Shown: one piece after another, positions 1 to 8,272 of the stretch
How positions within the stretch are numbered: position 1 is the first letter of the stretch
Layout of the letters: every line of letters begins with the position of its first letter
Origin: Domibacillus sp. DTU_2020_1001157_1_SI_ALB_TIR_016
Lineage (GTDB): Bacteria > Bacillota > Bacilli > Bacillales > Domibacillaceae
Assembly (NCBI RefSeq): GCF_032341995.1
Contig: NZ_CP135438.1
Location: 248,001-312,000 of the forward strand
Reading direction: 5' to 3'
Length of the DNA stretch: 64,000 nt
Notes under the pieces: generated by a model
The model's database searches: none
Told to the model about the DNA's origin: nothing
The model's input: the letters and a program-made list of their open reading frames with translations, nothing else
Program-made: the position numbers and the translations under genes

Positions 1-1034
1 ATCGTTACTTCGTTTTTGTCATAATCAATTTTTTCAAGCAAAAGCCTCTCCGACATATCAAAGCACGGGCGTCTTTTGATGATCGGGCTTTCAAGCTTGA
101 ACTGAATGATGGAAATGGCTTGATGAATTTTGGTGATTTGCAAATGTTCCTGCTCCGATAGGTTGTTATCTGACTGTCTCTTTGGCCAAAAAGCTGGATT
201 GTCGTCATAGTACTTTTCCGCAAGGTTCAGAAGCGGTCTTAGATTGATTCCATAAACATCTTCAATAATATCTAAGTTATTGTAGCGGGCACATATACGA
301 ATAATATTGGCAAGACAAACCTTTGAACCTGCAAAAGCACCTAACCATAGAACATCATGATTGCCCCACTGAATATCAACGGAATGATAATTAATAAGAG
401 TATCCATAATTTTATGAGGATCAGGTCCACGGTCATAAATATCCCCCACGACATGAAGATGGTCTACAACCAATCTTTGAGTCGTATAAGCAAGACCAAT
501 AATCAGCTTATCAGCCTGGCCAAGTGAAATAAGTTGCTGGACCATTTTTGTATAATAATCTTTCTTGTTTTTGAATTCATCTGTTTTATATAATAACTCT
601 TCTACAATGTAAACAAACTGTTTAGGCAGTGCTTTCCGTAATTTCGAGCGTGTATATTTGGAAGAAGCATAAGAAATAAGCTGCATCATACGCTCTATGA
701 TCTCTATGTACCATTCGTGTAATTCTTTTTCATTGCCAAAATGACTTTTAATTAATTGTAATTTTTCTTCAGGATAATAAACCAATGTCGCAAATTCATT
801 TAATTCTTTTTCATATAATTTATCTTTAAAAAGGTCTCTGATTTTCACTTTTACATTTCCCGAACCATTTCGCAACACATGCTGAAAAGCTTGGTACTCC
901 CCATGTAAATCACTGACAAAATGTTCAGTCCCCTTTGGCAGGTTAAGGATCGCTTCAAGGTTAATAATTTCAGTGGCTACTTTTTCTTCGCTGTCATATT
1001 TTTGCGCTAACAAATCTAAGTATTTTGAATTCAA
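1..1034 (-). CDS. fbp: Fructose-1,6-bisphosphatase class III (3' end beyond window)
   Basis: Cytoplasmic gluconeogenic enzyme that removes the 1-phosphate of fructose-1,6-bisphosphate. About 344 codons are present; the C-terminal half lies beyond the left edge. The reverse-strand translation closely follows Bacillus Fbp (YydE), including the metallophosphatase motifs SDLHGEY (about residue 42), GDIYDRGP (about 197) and QWGNHD (about 222), and the segment [14 protein letters not shown]. The TTG at 1034 has GAAAGGGG about 10 bases upstream and gives a protein beginning next to the conserved [11 protein letters not shown]. An in-frame ATG at 1064 ([10 protein letters not shown]...) is the alternative start; it has a weaker ribosome site but resembles the N-terminal extension of B. 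subtilis Fbp. The gene stands alone, with its nearest neighbour about 400 bases upstream. Confidence 0.95.
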   Translation of the reverse strand, partial: MNSKYLDLLAQKYDSEEKVATEIINLEAILNLPKGTEHFVSDLHGEYQAFQHVLRNGSGNVKVKIRDLFKDKLYEKELNEFATLVYYPEEKLQLIKSHFGNEKELHEWYIEIIERMMQLISYASSKYTRSKLRKALPKQFVYIVEELLYKTDEFKNKKDYYTKMVQQLISLGQADKLIIGLAYTTQRLVVDHLHVVGDIYDRGPDPHKIMDTLINYHSVDIQWGNHDVLWLGAFAGSKVCLANIIRICARYNNLDIIEDVYGINLRPLLNLAEKYYDDNPAFWPKRQSDNNLSEQEHLQITKIHQAISIIQFKLESPIIKRRPCFDMSERLLLEKIDYDKNEVT

Positions 1035-1422
1035 AATTATGTATCCCCTTTCAAAAATCGTCATTCATTCTTCACTAATCTGTTTACTACTTACATTATA
1101 AAAGAAAAATGAAAGATACGTTATAACAATCGTTACTATTTCATCCATGTTTTAAGCTGCGTGTTGTTTAATCGTTACAGACTTTTCTGAAAATGATAAG
1201 ATTTTTACATTCTATGGACGAACTGTTGAGTAACAGTTTGAGTTGTTATGCTCCTACATTTAGTCCCTATTAAATTCTAGTCTTCATATTTTATAAAAAA
1301 ACAGAGGGACATTTAGGGTTCCTCTGTTTTTTTCCTTATGAAAAAATCACTTATCGTTTAAGTACTCTTCTTGACAAACCTCATTTAAGAAAGAAAAAAT
1401 CTTTTAAAAAGAAACATAACAC
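1035..1422. other. Intergenic region between fbp and the PaiB-like gene
   Basis: AT-rich spacer. Apart from the terminator at 1295-1333 I see no gene or recognisable RNA. Confidence 0.5.
1295..1333. terminator. Bidirectional rho-independent terminator
   Basis: A perfect 13-base stem (AAAAAAACAGAGG paired with CCTCTGTTTTTTT) around a 13-base loop. A/T runs on both sides let it work in either direction. It most plausibly ends transcription of the minus-strand PaiB-like gene before it reaches fbp. Confidence 0.85.
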
Positions 1423-2046
1423 TTATTTGTCCTTTTTTAACTTCTTCTTCATCACTTCTGCCATTTGTTGAGAATGTAAATCCTCTTCTTCATAGAGCTT
1501 ATTCACGATGTTTTGATAGTCCTTTTCATTACGATTTTGACTTAGTTTATTGGCAGCTTGAATTTCTTGTACTTGAATCTTAAATCCAACAATTCCTTTT
1601 AATTCTTTTTCTAACAACTGGGGGGAAAGCTTATCCCATAGAACTGGATTGTTACGGTGTTTTTCGTACTTTTGCAGCAGCATTGCCAGGTCCTGTTTTA
1701 ACTCTTCTTCGTTCAAAATGCTGGCTGTACCATACACATGGACAGCTTGATAGTTCCATGTTGGAACATTTTCCTGTTCATACCAGGAAGAAGAGATATA
1801 AGCGTGTGGTCCCTGGAACATCACCAATACATCTTCACAGGCTTCGAATGTTTTCCATTGAGGGTTGCCATACGCCACATGCCCTGTTAAATAGTATGCA
1901 TCTTCTTCTTTCCTTAACTGCAGTGGCAGATGGGTCGCAATGGGCTTACCTTGTTTTGTTGTTACGAGCGTTCCAAATGAGTTCAGTTGAATAAACTCTC
2001 GAATTTCGTTTACATCCGTGACTCTATAATACTTAGGAATATACAT
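1423..2046 (-). CDS. PaiB-like FMN-binding protein
   Basis: 207 residues, the normal length for PaiB (FMN_bind_2 family). The N-terminal split-barrel motifs match: MYIPKYYR, SFGTLVTT, PIATHLPL, NPQWK, FQGPHAYIS and VPTWNYQAVHVYG. In Bacillus, PaiB acts with PaiA as a negative regulator of sporulation and protease genes; other members are simply flavin-binding proteins. The start ATG follows GGAGGAACC. It is divergent from a MocR-type regulator 107 bases away. Because these regulators bind pyridoxal phosphate and often control a divergent neighbour, the MocR protein probably controls this gene (inference). No PaiA acetyltransferase is adjacent. Confidence 0.9.
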   Translation of the reverse strand: MYIPKYYRVTDVNEIREFIQLNSFGTLVTTKQGKPIATHLPLQLRKEEDAYYLTGHVAYGNPQWKTFEACEDVLVMFQGPHAYISSSWYEQENVPTWNYQAVHVYGTASILNEEELKQDLAMLLQKYEKHRNNPVLWDKLSPQLLEKELKGIVGFKIQVQEIQAANKLSQNRNEKDYQNIVNKLYEEEDLHSQQMAEVMKKKLKKDK

Positions 2047-2089
2047 GACGAGGTTCCTCCTTCATTCACTTCATTGTAAAATATAGTAT

Positions 2090-2117
2090 GGTACATGCTG
2101 ACATTTAAAAAGGTACA
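2090..2117. promoter_or_regulatory. Candidate MocR operator: GGTACA direct repeat
   Basis: Two identical GGTACA hexamers begin at 2090 and 2112, 22 bases apart (about two helical turns), in the 107-base divergent spacer. GntR/MocR regulators such as PdxR and GabR are known to bind spaced direct repeats. Assigning this pair to the adjacent regulator is inference. Confidence 0.45.
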
Positions 2118-2153
2118 ATTTCAAATAAACAAACATGTCAAAGGGGCTTAAAA

Positions 2154-3533
2154 ATGAAAAATACTATTTTTGCTTTGAAGAAAGATTCCCCTAAATACAA
2201 ACAAATCTACGAACAGTTTAAGCTATGGATTGAAGGGGGAGACATACTTCCTGATGAACAATTGCCACCCATTCGTCAGCTTGCAGACTCCCTTCATGTA
2301 AGCCGCAATACGACATTAACAGCTTATGAGCAGCTTGTAGCTGAAGGCTATATTCGCGGAGAAGGAAGAAAAGGTTATTTCGCAAATGAGTTAGAACCGC
2401 TTTTACTCCAAGAGACATTCATCTCTCTTAATGAAAAGAAAAGTAAACCGATGGCACCTGCTCTCATCAATTTCCGAGCAGGCGCCGTAGACCAAACTCA
2501 CTTCCCTTTAAAAACTTGGAGGAGGATCGCCAATCAAGTATTAACGTTACCGGAGAGCTTCCGATATGGGGACCCCTTTGGTGAAATGTGCATACGTGAA
2601 CAAATTGCCACATACTTACTCCAATCTCGTGGAGTGAAAACAGATGCAAATGCCATTATTATCGGCAGTAGCACCCAGCAAATGCTTATCAATCTTGGGC
2701 ATATATTGAAGGATGATTTCTCTAGTATTACAGTAGAGGACCCTGGGTATGATGGCGCGAGGGAAGCTTTTCAATTTCATCGTTTTACGATTGAGACGTT
2801 ACCCGTTTATGAATCAGGGGCTGATTTTTCACAATTAGAACAAATGAATTCACGATTAATCTATGTAACACCTTCTCATCACAGTCCATACGGGGTAAGC
2901 ATGCCTATTCAACAGCGGCAAACACTTATTCATTGGGCTGACAAGGTGCAAGGATATATTATTGAGGACGATTATGATAGTGAATTTCGCTATACACAAC
3001 AACCCTTTCCAGCTCTTGCTTCCATTGATTCAGCAAAAGTCATTTATTTAGGGAACTTTTCAAAGTCCTTTCTTCCAGGAATTCGTTTAAGTTATATGGT
3101 GCTGCCACAGCCCCTTTTAAATCGTTATAAAAATCAATTTCTTCAATTTGAAGCTACCACTTCCCTGCTTAGCCAGCTTACAATGGCTAAATTTATGGAA
3201 GAGGGAGAATGGAGCCGGCATATTAAACGGATGCGTCTTGTTTATAAAAGAAAAATGCAGCACTTAGTAGCTGCATTAAAAGATCAACTCGCTCAAAATA
3301 TATCCATTATTGGTGAACAGTCTGGTTTGTACGTATTAGTCAAAGTACATCTGAAGCGTTCAGAAGAATGGTTAATTCAACAAGCCTCCTCCCATGGTGT
3401 TACGGTGTATCCTACGTCGCTCTATTTCATTAAAAATAACACCGACGAACCAATGGTTAAACTAGGTTTCAGCAATCTTTCCTATGATGAAATCAAACTT
3501 GGTGTGAAACTCTTAAAAAAGGCCTGGTTATAA
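2154..3533 (+). CDS. MocR-family (GntR-HTH plus aminotransferase-like) transcription regulator
   Basis: 459 residues. An N-terminal winged helix of about 75 residues (IYEQFKLWIEGG, LPPIRQLADSLHVSRNT, AYEQLVAEGYI) is joined to a fold-type I aminotransferase domain. The PLP lysine lies in LGNFSKSFLPGIR, and DDYDSEFRY supplies the usual PLP-contacting Asp/Tyr. Proteins of this kind (GabR, PdxR) sense PLP or PLP adducts and regulate divergent genes. Here the neighbour is the PaiB-like gene. The effector is unknown. AAAGGGG stands upstream of the ATG. Confidence 0.92.
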   Translation: MKNTIFALKKDSPKYKQIYEQFKLWIEGGDILPDEQLPPIRQLADSLHVSRNTTLTAYEQLVAEGYIRGEGRKGYFANELEPLLLQETFISLNEKKSKPMAPALINFRAGAVDQTHFPLKTWRRIANQVLTLPESFRYGDPFGEMCIREQIATYLLQSRGVKTDANAIIIGSSTQQMLINLGHILKDDFSSITVEDPGYDGAREAFQFHRFTIETLPVYESGADFSQLEQMNSRLIYVTPSHHSPYGVSMPIQQRQTLIHWADKVQGYIIEDDYDSEFRYTQQPFPALASIDSAKVIYLGNFSKSFLPGIRLSYMVLPQPLLNRYKNQFLQFEATTSLLSQLTMAKFMEEGEWSRHIKRMRLVYKRKMQHLVAALKDQLAQNISIIGEQSGLYVLVKVHLKRSEEWLIQQASSHGVTVYPTSLYFIKNNTDEPMVKLGFSNLSYDEIKLGVKLLKKAWL

Positions 3534-3837
3534 AACAACTCCGCAATGGTTAGTTCTGTCTAACATTGCGGCGAATTCTGGAGACTTAAAAATGCATTTT
3601 TTTATTGAATTAACCAGCCTGTTTGTATAATAAACAAATCAATAATATTATTTAGCAATCTGTTCCCTTAAGTCATTTATCAAAAAAGCTTTTGCTCAAC
3701 AGTATCGGTTTACCACTGACCAGTAAGCGAAGAAGTTCATGTATATTTTAAAAATCCGGCTCTAATTAAACATATAAATATAAAAGAAGGCAGAACCGCC
3801 CTTAAGCTGCTCTTCCTTCTTTTATTATCTTGTCCTA

Positions 3838-4014
3838 CAAGTTTTGTTCCCCCTTTCTTTGCCTGGCCATCTCAATAGTAGATTTTGCATTCACAGCAGC
3901 TACATCTTTCTCTTTGGTGTGTTCACTTATGTATGATGCAGGATCTTTTGCTACTTTTTGATTAGCGGTTATTTCACGTTCTATCAGATGATAATGGCTT
4001 CACTCATAGAGAGG
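3838..4014 (-). pseudogene. Family-B short gene remnant, copy 1
   Basis: Reading the reverse strand gives an open stretch (LIEREITANQKVAKDPASY, then ISEHTKEKDVAAVNAK), preceded by an in-frame stop. It is clearly related to two other minus-strand stretches at 15850-16040 and 19960-20165. The shared pattern is LVER-I-NQK-P-YIS-T-K. The function of the ancestral small protein of about 65 residues is unknown to me. Confidence 0.5.
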
Positions 4015-4130
4015 CCTATTTTTGGCCAATATGAGTCTGGGACCCCTAGGCTGCTCAGCTTCTTGTTTAGATTAAATTAAAATGCTATTAGTAATAGAAC
4101 TGATAACATCTACAGAGAATTTTGTTAATC

Positions 4131-4166
4131 AAAAAAGAGAAGAGGAATAGTCCCCTTCTCTTCTTA
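4131..4166. terminator. Terminator downstream of hprK paralogue
   Basis: Inverted repeat of AAAAAAGAGAAGAGG against CCCCTTCTCTTCTT. On the minus strand the hairpin is followed by TTTTTT. It sits about 160 bases after the HprK-like stop codon. Confidence 0.7.
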
Positions 4167-4324
4167 CCTTTTGTGCTTTATTAAAGCGTAATGTTAGTTC
4201 TTCTAAAAATTCTCTCCAGTAAAGAACGTTACTGACTGTTTGAACAGTTCAGCAGCTTGAATCATATAAGAAGATTACATACACATTCATTAAGAGATGC
4301 TTTCATTTAACAAAGTTTAAAAAA

Positions 4325-5260
4325 TCATTCCTTGTCAGATTTCGTGATATCAGCTTCAATTCTGCTCATGAACTCTTCTGCTGCGCTGTATCCTTGTTCC
4401 TTTAAATACCAGTTGTTTGCAGCGGCCTCAATTAACCCTGCCACATCACGCCCAGGCTGAAGTTGGATTTCTATGGAAGGGACCTTAACACCCATATAGT
4501 CAGTATAGTGAAATTCCTGTTCCAAATCATTATACAAGGCATCCTTCTCCCACTTCGTTAAATGGATATCAAGAGCGATTCGTGTTTCATCCTGAAACGC
4601 CTTACGACCGTATAAGCGGACCACATTCAATAACCCAATACTGCGGAGAGCCAAAAACTCCTTGGTTTTCTCGTCATGTGTGCCTAGAATAGTTTGCGGA
4701 CTAAGCCTTTTTAGAACAACAATATCATCGGCAACCAGCCGGTGTCCCCGGCGAATTAATGTGTGCGCTGTCTCGCTTTTCCCTACTCCCGAGCTTCCGC
4801 GAAGTAATATGCCAATGCCTGACACATTCATACAAACTCCATGTATTGCCATTTCGGACGCCAATTCCTTTATTAAATAACCATCCAATTTGGTGATGAA
4901 CTCTGAAGTGATCTCAGGCTTGTTTGTTACTAACAAGGGGATCCCCTGCTCTGTACAATGATGAATTAAATAGGTAAGCCCCTCTTCACCAGCCGTTACG
5001 ATAAAACAAGGTGGATGATAGTGAACAATATTCCCAATTCGGAGCTTACGTTCTTCATGGCTTAATTTATGTAAATAGGTAATTTCCTTTTTCCCCAGGA
5101 TTTGAACTTGTTCTGTTGGAAAAAAATCGAAATGGCCAACAAATTCAAGGCCCGGACGATGCACTCGCGGCTGCGTAATTATTTTCTGCAGCTGGCTTTC
5201 ACCAGCCAGCACTTTCAATGAAAACTTCCGAACCAAGTTTTCAACCGTTATTTTTTTCAC
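4325..5260 (-). CDS. hprK: HPr kinase/phosphorylase paralogue
   Basis: 311 residues, as in B. subtilis HprK (310). This enzyme phosphorylates and dephosphorylates Ser46 of HPr and Crh, the signal CcpA uses for carbon catabolite repression. Key residues are present: catalytic-site His140 (AIHGV), P-loop GSSGVGKSE at 155-163, ADD at 178-180, and the C-terminal signature QPGRDVAGLIEAAA at 268-281. From memory of B. subtilis HprK it is well diverged in the N-terminal domain. It is not followed by lgt as the usual hprK is, so I read it as a second, orphan copy. The GTG start has only a weak ribosome site. A Crh-like target is encoded at 42798. The spacer upstream also contains a 41-codon minus-strand open frame (5304-5429) that looks like the tail of a lost gene. 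Confidence 0.9.
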   Translation of the reverse strand: MKKITVENLVRKFSLKVLAGESQLQKIITQPRVHRPGLEFVGHFDFFPTEQVQILGKKEITYLHKLSHEERKLRIGNIVHYHPPCFIVTAGEEGLTYLIHHCTEQGIPLLVTNKPEITSEFITKLDGYLIKELASEMAIHGVCMNVSGIGILLRGSSGVGKSETAHTLIRRGHRLVADDIVVLKRLSPQTILGTHDEKTKEFLALRSIGLLNVVRLYGRKAFQDETRIALDIHLTKWEKDALYNDLEQEFHYTDYMGVKVPSIEIQLQPGRDVAGLIEAAANNWYLKEQGYSAAEEFMSRIEADITKSDKE

Positions 5261-5691
5261 TCTATACTCACGTCCTATTAGCCTTTTTATAATGAATTAT
5301 ACTTTAGATTACTGGCGTCGTCACCCATTTACGAACAGGCTTTCCGAAAGCTGGGTGTTGGTAGTAAGTATATAGCTGGTTCGTTTCGTTGTTAAAATGG
5401 CTCCCCCACTCTTCTGATGAAGTGAACATCCTTTAACAGGCCTTTTCTTTAAATTCGTTAGCGAAAAATCAACCATAACGTTTAAGAGAGTCTTTCTGTG
5501 AAGAAGCCAGTGTAAGAACTAAAGTAATCAAGCACGCTCAATTGCTGCGCCAAAACGCGCTCCTGAAAAACTAAAAAGCAAAAAGTCTGTACAAGCAAGC
5601 TCACAAAAAGCGGTCCATAAAGGCTGCTTTTTATTTTGATTAAAGTGCTTTATTATGAAGGATATCCGTCAAAATCTAGGAGGGATTTAGT
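5261..5691. other. Intergenic region upstream of the sirtuin gene
   Basis: About 430 bases. A short minus-strand open frame (5304-5429, ending KPVRKWVTTPVI) has a coding look but no ribosome site. A weak hairpin followed by TTTTT lies at about 5608-5632. No promoter could be fixed with confidence. Confidence 0.35.
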
Positions 5692-6426
5692 GTGACAAAG
5701 GAAAAAACAAAAAACATTGCCGAGCTTTTGAAACAGTCAAGCCATGCAGTGATCTTAACTGGAGCGGGCATCTCGACTGAAAGCGGTCTTCCCGACTTTC
5801 GTTCACAGGGCGGTCTTTGGGATGGCAGGCGCCCAGAAGAAATCTCCCACGCTTCTAAAGTAGGGGCGGATGAGTTCCGCGAATTTTTCACAAAACGATT
5901 GAATGACGCAGCCGGGCATGAACCAAATGCTGCCCACCGCCTTTTGGCAGAGTGGGAGAAAAAGGGATTGGTTAAATCCATCCTTACCCAGAATATTGAC
6001 GGATACCATAAAGCGGCTGGAAGCAAAAAAGTTCTTGAGCTTCACGGACATCTTCGCTACCTCACCTGTGATAGGTGTGGACGAGATTATGATGCAAGTA
6101 AATTTACCGTTGAACACAGCGATGTTTGCATGGATTGCGAAGGAACGGTCCGCCCAAATGTGACTCTCTTTGGAGAAGAACTTCCGCACCTTGCTTGGTC
6201 TGAAGCGATTGAGGAAGCGAGAAAAGCAGATTTAGTGATCATTCTTGGCACCTCTCTTCAAGTATGGCCGTTCAACTCCTTAGTTGATGAAGCATATCAA
6301 GGAGGAAATGCCGCCCGGGTTGTCATTGTAACAGAAAGCGAAACACCATATGATGGAATTGCGAGTATCCGATTGCATGATAAAATTACAGCCACCTTGC
6401 AAGCGGTAAACGAATACCTGGTATAA
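5692..6426 (+). CDS. Sir2-family NAD-dependent protein deacylase
   Basis: 244 residues. Removes acyl groups from lysines of cytoplasmic proteins, consuming NAD. The NAD-binding motif GAGISTESGLPDFRS starts at residue 24, TQNIDG at 99, and catalytic His118 lies in LHGH. A structural zinc site is formed by Cys126, Cys129, Cys146 and Cys149. The GTG start at 5692 is supported by AGGAGGG seven bases upstream. It is monocistronic, with a terminator directly after it. The family equivalent in B. subtilis is SrtN; substrate preference cannot be read from the sequence. Confidence 0.95.
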   Translation: MTKEKTKNIAELLKQSSHAVILTGAGISTESGLPDFRSQGGLWDGRRPEEISHASKVGADEFREFFTKRLNDAAGHEPNAAHRLLAEWEKKGLVKSILTQNIDGYHKAAGSKKVLELHGHLRYLTCDRCGRDYDASKFTVEHSDVCMDCEGTVRPNVTLFGEELPHLAWSEAIEEARKADLVIILGTSLQVWPFNSLVDEAYQGGNAARVVIVTESETPYDGIASIRLHDKITATLQAVNEYLV

Positions 6427-6456
6427 CAGCGCCATTCTCCAGTGCTGTTTTTATTT
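6425..6456 (+). terminator. Terminator of the sirtuin gene
   Basis: AACAGCGC...GTGCTGTT hairpin followed by TTTATTTTTA, overlapping the stop codon region. Confidence 0.75.
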
Positions 6457-6531
6457 TTACTTTTTTATCTTTTACCTCGTGAAACCTGGTAATGAACTTT
6501 TTATGTTCTCAATACAGATTAGACAGCCTTT

Positions 6532-6750
6532 GTGAACCTCTCCACCTAAATCAAAGATTTTAATGGAGCATTCCTTATCTTGAATACGGTACAGCATCAG
6601 CGGATTAAGCTTCCTGCGGAAGCCCGAGTGCATGATGGAGACTAATGAACGAAGACAAGGTCTGGGATGTCCTTATTGCCAGCTCAGGAACTTTTGCCTG
6701 AAGAGACAACCATTTCGTTTCCGAGATGGATTTTTGAAAAGCCCGAATGA
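6532..6750 (-). ncRNA. Candidate guide (omega) RNA overlapping the tnpB 3' end
   Basis: TnpB nucleases are known to use an RNA made from the tnpB 3' end and the element's right end, with the guide in the flanking DNA. The right end here forms a hairpin (CTCCATTAAAATC/GATTTAGGTGGAG). The predicted guide would be the minus-strand flank beginning AAAGGCTGTCTAATC (below 6532). The RNA itself is inferred. Confidence 0.4.
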
Positions 6751-7963
6751 AATAACGGGCCCCGATATTATAAGAAGCGGACAAATCCGCGTGATAGACT
6801 TTGCCTGTTGAAAACGTGGCAAGGTCTTTTTTCGGGTTCCGTTCCACTTTTCCAGAGCCGTCGAACGCCAGGACGCTGGTGTTTCGCGGATTGATCCGGG
6901 AAATCCGTATGCCGAGGCAGTGAGCCATTTCTTCCACTTTGTTCTGGATGCCTATTTTTCGCCATCCGTGAAGCTTGAAACGAAGTTTTCTGGCTCCATA
7001 GAACCCCTTTGGGGTTTTCATTCTGCCCAGGTATTCGAATACGATGACGTCACAGCCATGCTTTGCCGCAAATTTTATAATTTCCTGGCTTGTGTGGCGG
7101 ACAATATGCTGCTGGTATCCATTGATCTGCCGCCAAAAATTCGGTGCCTGAATGCGGCCGCTTGCCCGCTGGGCTTTCCGCAGTTTATTCGTTAACGTCT
7201 GCAGACGGTCTTTTTCTTTAGGCTGGTCAATAAACTTCTGGCCTAAGACAGTGCCTGTTGCATCGATAATTGAACAAACCGCAGAGTTCGTCAGTCCGAG
7301 ATCTATCGCGCACACTTTTTGTTCTTGAATAGGTGTTTTTGTTAAAGTAACTTTGTTTTCATAGCTGATGGAAAGGAAGAATTTCTTTCCCCGCTTAATC
7401 AGCTTAGGGTTGTTCTCCTTCCATTCCCAGACACCCCGTTTATAAAGGTCCTGCTCTTTAAATTCGATATCTGTCCATACCCAGTCATTCTGGTAGAATA
7501 CCTTGATTTGTGCAGTCGTATCAGACGTCCTGTTGAACATGTTTCCGCGATAAAAAACGGGGAACTCTTTATGTTTCACTTGCAGCCGTGGAGGCTGTTT
7601 TTTAAACTTTTTTCCTTCGGAAAGAGCGTATTTCTGCTCTTTTTCCCAATTTTGATAGTTAGAGCGGAAGCTCTTTACTTTGCCAAAAGCGGAAGCAATG
7701 GCACTTCTGCGGAAGTAAGACGGAAACTTGTAAAAACGCTCGTTAAATTCTTTGTATTTCGGAAGAGGGTTTGATTTGGTTGCGTGAATCAGTTTTTCTA
7801 CTGCCGGCACAATTGATTTTGTTGTCAGGTCGTCGGTATTACCAAACTCTTTGTCAATCACCTGGATGATGAAGGACAGGGCATCATTGTAAATATCCAG
7901 CGTAGCATTGAAGATTTCGGTCTGATTTGTAATTTTGTGCAGCAACGACTTCGCAACTTTCAT
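6605..7963 (-). CDS. tnpB: TnpB-family RNA-guided nuclease / IS605 OrfB, zinc-ribbon cysteines absent
   Basis: 452 residues from the ATG at 7963, which has GGAGGG seven bases upstream; the TTG at 7969 is too close to that site. The RuvC-like triad is intact: Asp221 (AIDLGLTNS), Glu310 (FEYLG) and Asp393 (ADLSASYNIGARY). The four cysteines that normally form the zinc ribbon between the Glu and last Asp (TSQxCSxCG...CxxCG) are replaced by NTSVLAFDGSG and TFSTGKVYH. This appears to be a lineage trait, because the rest of the domain is well kept. It lies inside a tnpB-only element with a near-identical copy at 63854. It is probably an active or recently active nuclease that helps retain the element. 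Confidence 0.9.
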   Translation of the reverse strand: MKVAKSLLHKITNQTEIFNATLDIYNDALSFIIQVIDKEFGNTDDLTTKSIVPAVEKLIHATKSNPLPKYKEFNERFYKFPSYFRRSAIASAFGKVKSFRSNYQNWEKEQKYALSEGKKFKKQPPRLQVKHKEFPVFYRGNMFNRTSDTTAQIKVFYQNDWVWTDIEFKEQDLYKRGVWEWKENNPKLIKRGKKFFLSISYENKVTLTKTPIQEQKVCAIDLGLTNSAVCSIIDATGTVLGQKFIDQPKEKDRLQTLTNKLRKAQRASGRIQAPNFWRQINGYQQHIVRHTSQEIIKFAAKHGCDVIVFEYLGRMKTPKGFYGARKLRFKLHGWRKIGIQNKVEEMAHCLGIRISRINPRNTSVLAFDGSGKVERNPKKDLATFSTGKVYHADLSASYNIGARYFIRAFQKSISETKWLSLQAKVPELAIRTSQTLSSFISLHHALGLPQEA

Positions 7964-8130
7964 AGCCAAACCCTCCTTTCCATTTTTTAGTCCTTATGAT
8001 ACGTTGATCGTATCAAAATGGAAATCAATTGTAAAACGAAAAGAGAATCAATATGAGTGATTATAAATAAGAATTAGCAATGGGTCTAATGAAAAAATAT
8101 ATAGAAGAGTAGGAAGAATTAAGACCTTAG

Positions 8131-8187
8131 CGCCTAACCCCCACTAAATCGAAGATTTTGAAGGGGAATGCGGCGCTAATTTTTTTT
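8131..8187 (+). terminator. Hairpin resembling an IS605 right end, also a terminator-like structure
   Basis: AGCGCC...GGCGCT encloses CCCC...GGGG and is followed by eight T residues. Its core, CCACTAAATCGAAGATTTTG, closely matches the core of the tnpB element's right end at 6541-6566 (CCACCTAAATCAAAGATTTT). It may be the remaining end of a related element, now acting as a terminator ahead of the LysE gene. Confidence 0.5.
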
Positions 8188-8272
8188 CAACTACAGGGTG
8201 CAATAATATACTATACGCCATTTCATTTTAAGATGTAATATTCATTAAGATAACTTGAAAGGAGTTTCCCTC

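Larger units (their letters stand above)
3534..4324. other. Intergenic region with hairpin and decayed short gene
   Basis: About 790 bases between convergent genes. Just after the MocR stop there is a hairpin (CCGCAATG...CATTGCGG, 3543-3573) without a strong T-run. A decayed family-B gene copy lies at 3838-4014 and a terminator at 4131-4166. The rest shows no coding pattern I can support. Confidence 0.5.
6532..8015 (-). mobile_element. IS200/IS605-type (tnpB-only) insertion element, copy 1
   Basis: The downstream end is defined by comparison with the second copy at the right edge. Identity begins abruptly at GTGAACCTCTCC (6532 and 63781), while the sequences to the left differ. No tnpA is present, so the element would need a transposase in trans. 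The upstream end is uncertain; a 7-bp stem hairpin (TGATACG/CGTATCA, 7997-8015) upstream of tnpB may be part of it. Confidence 0.75.
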
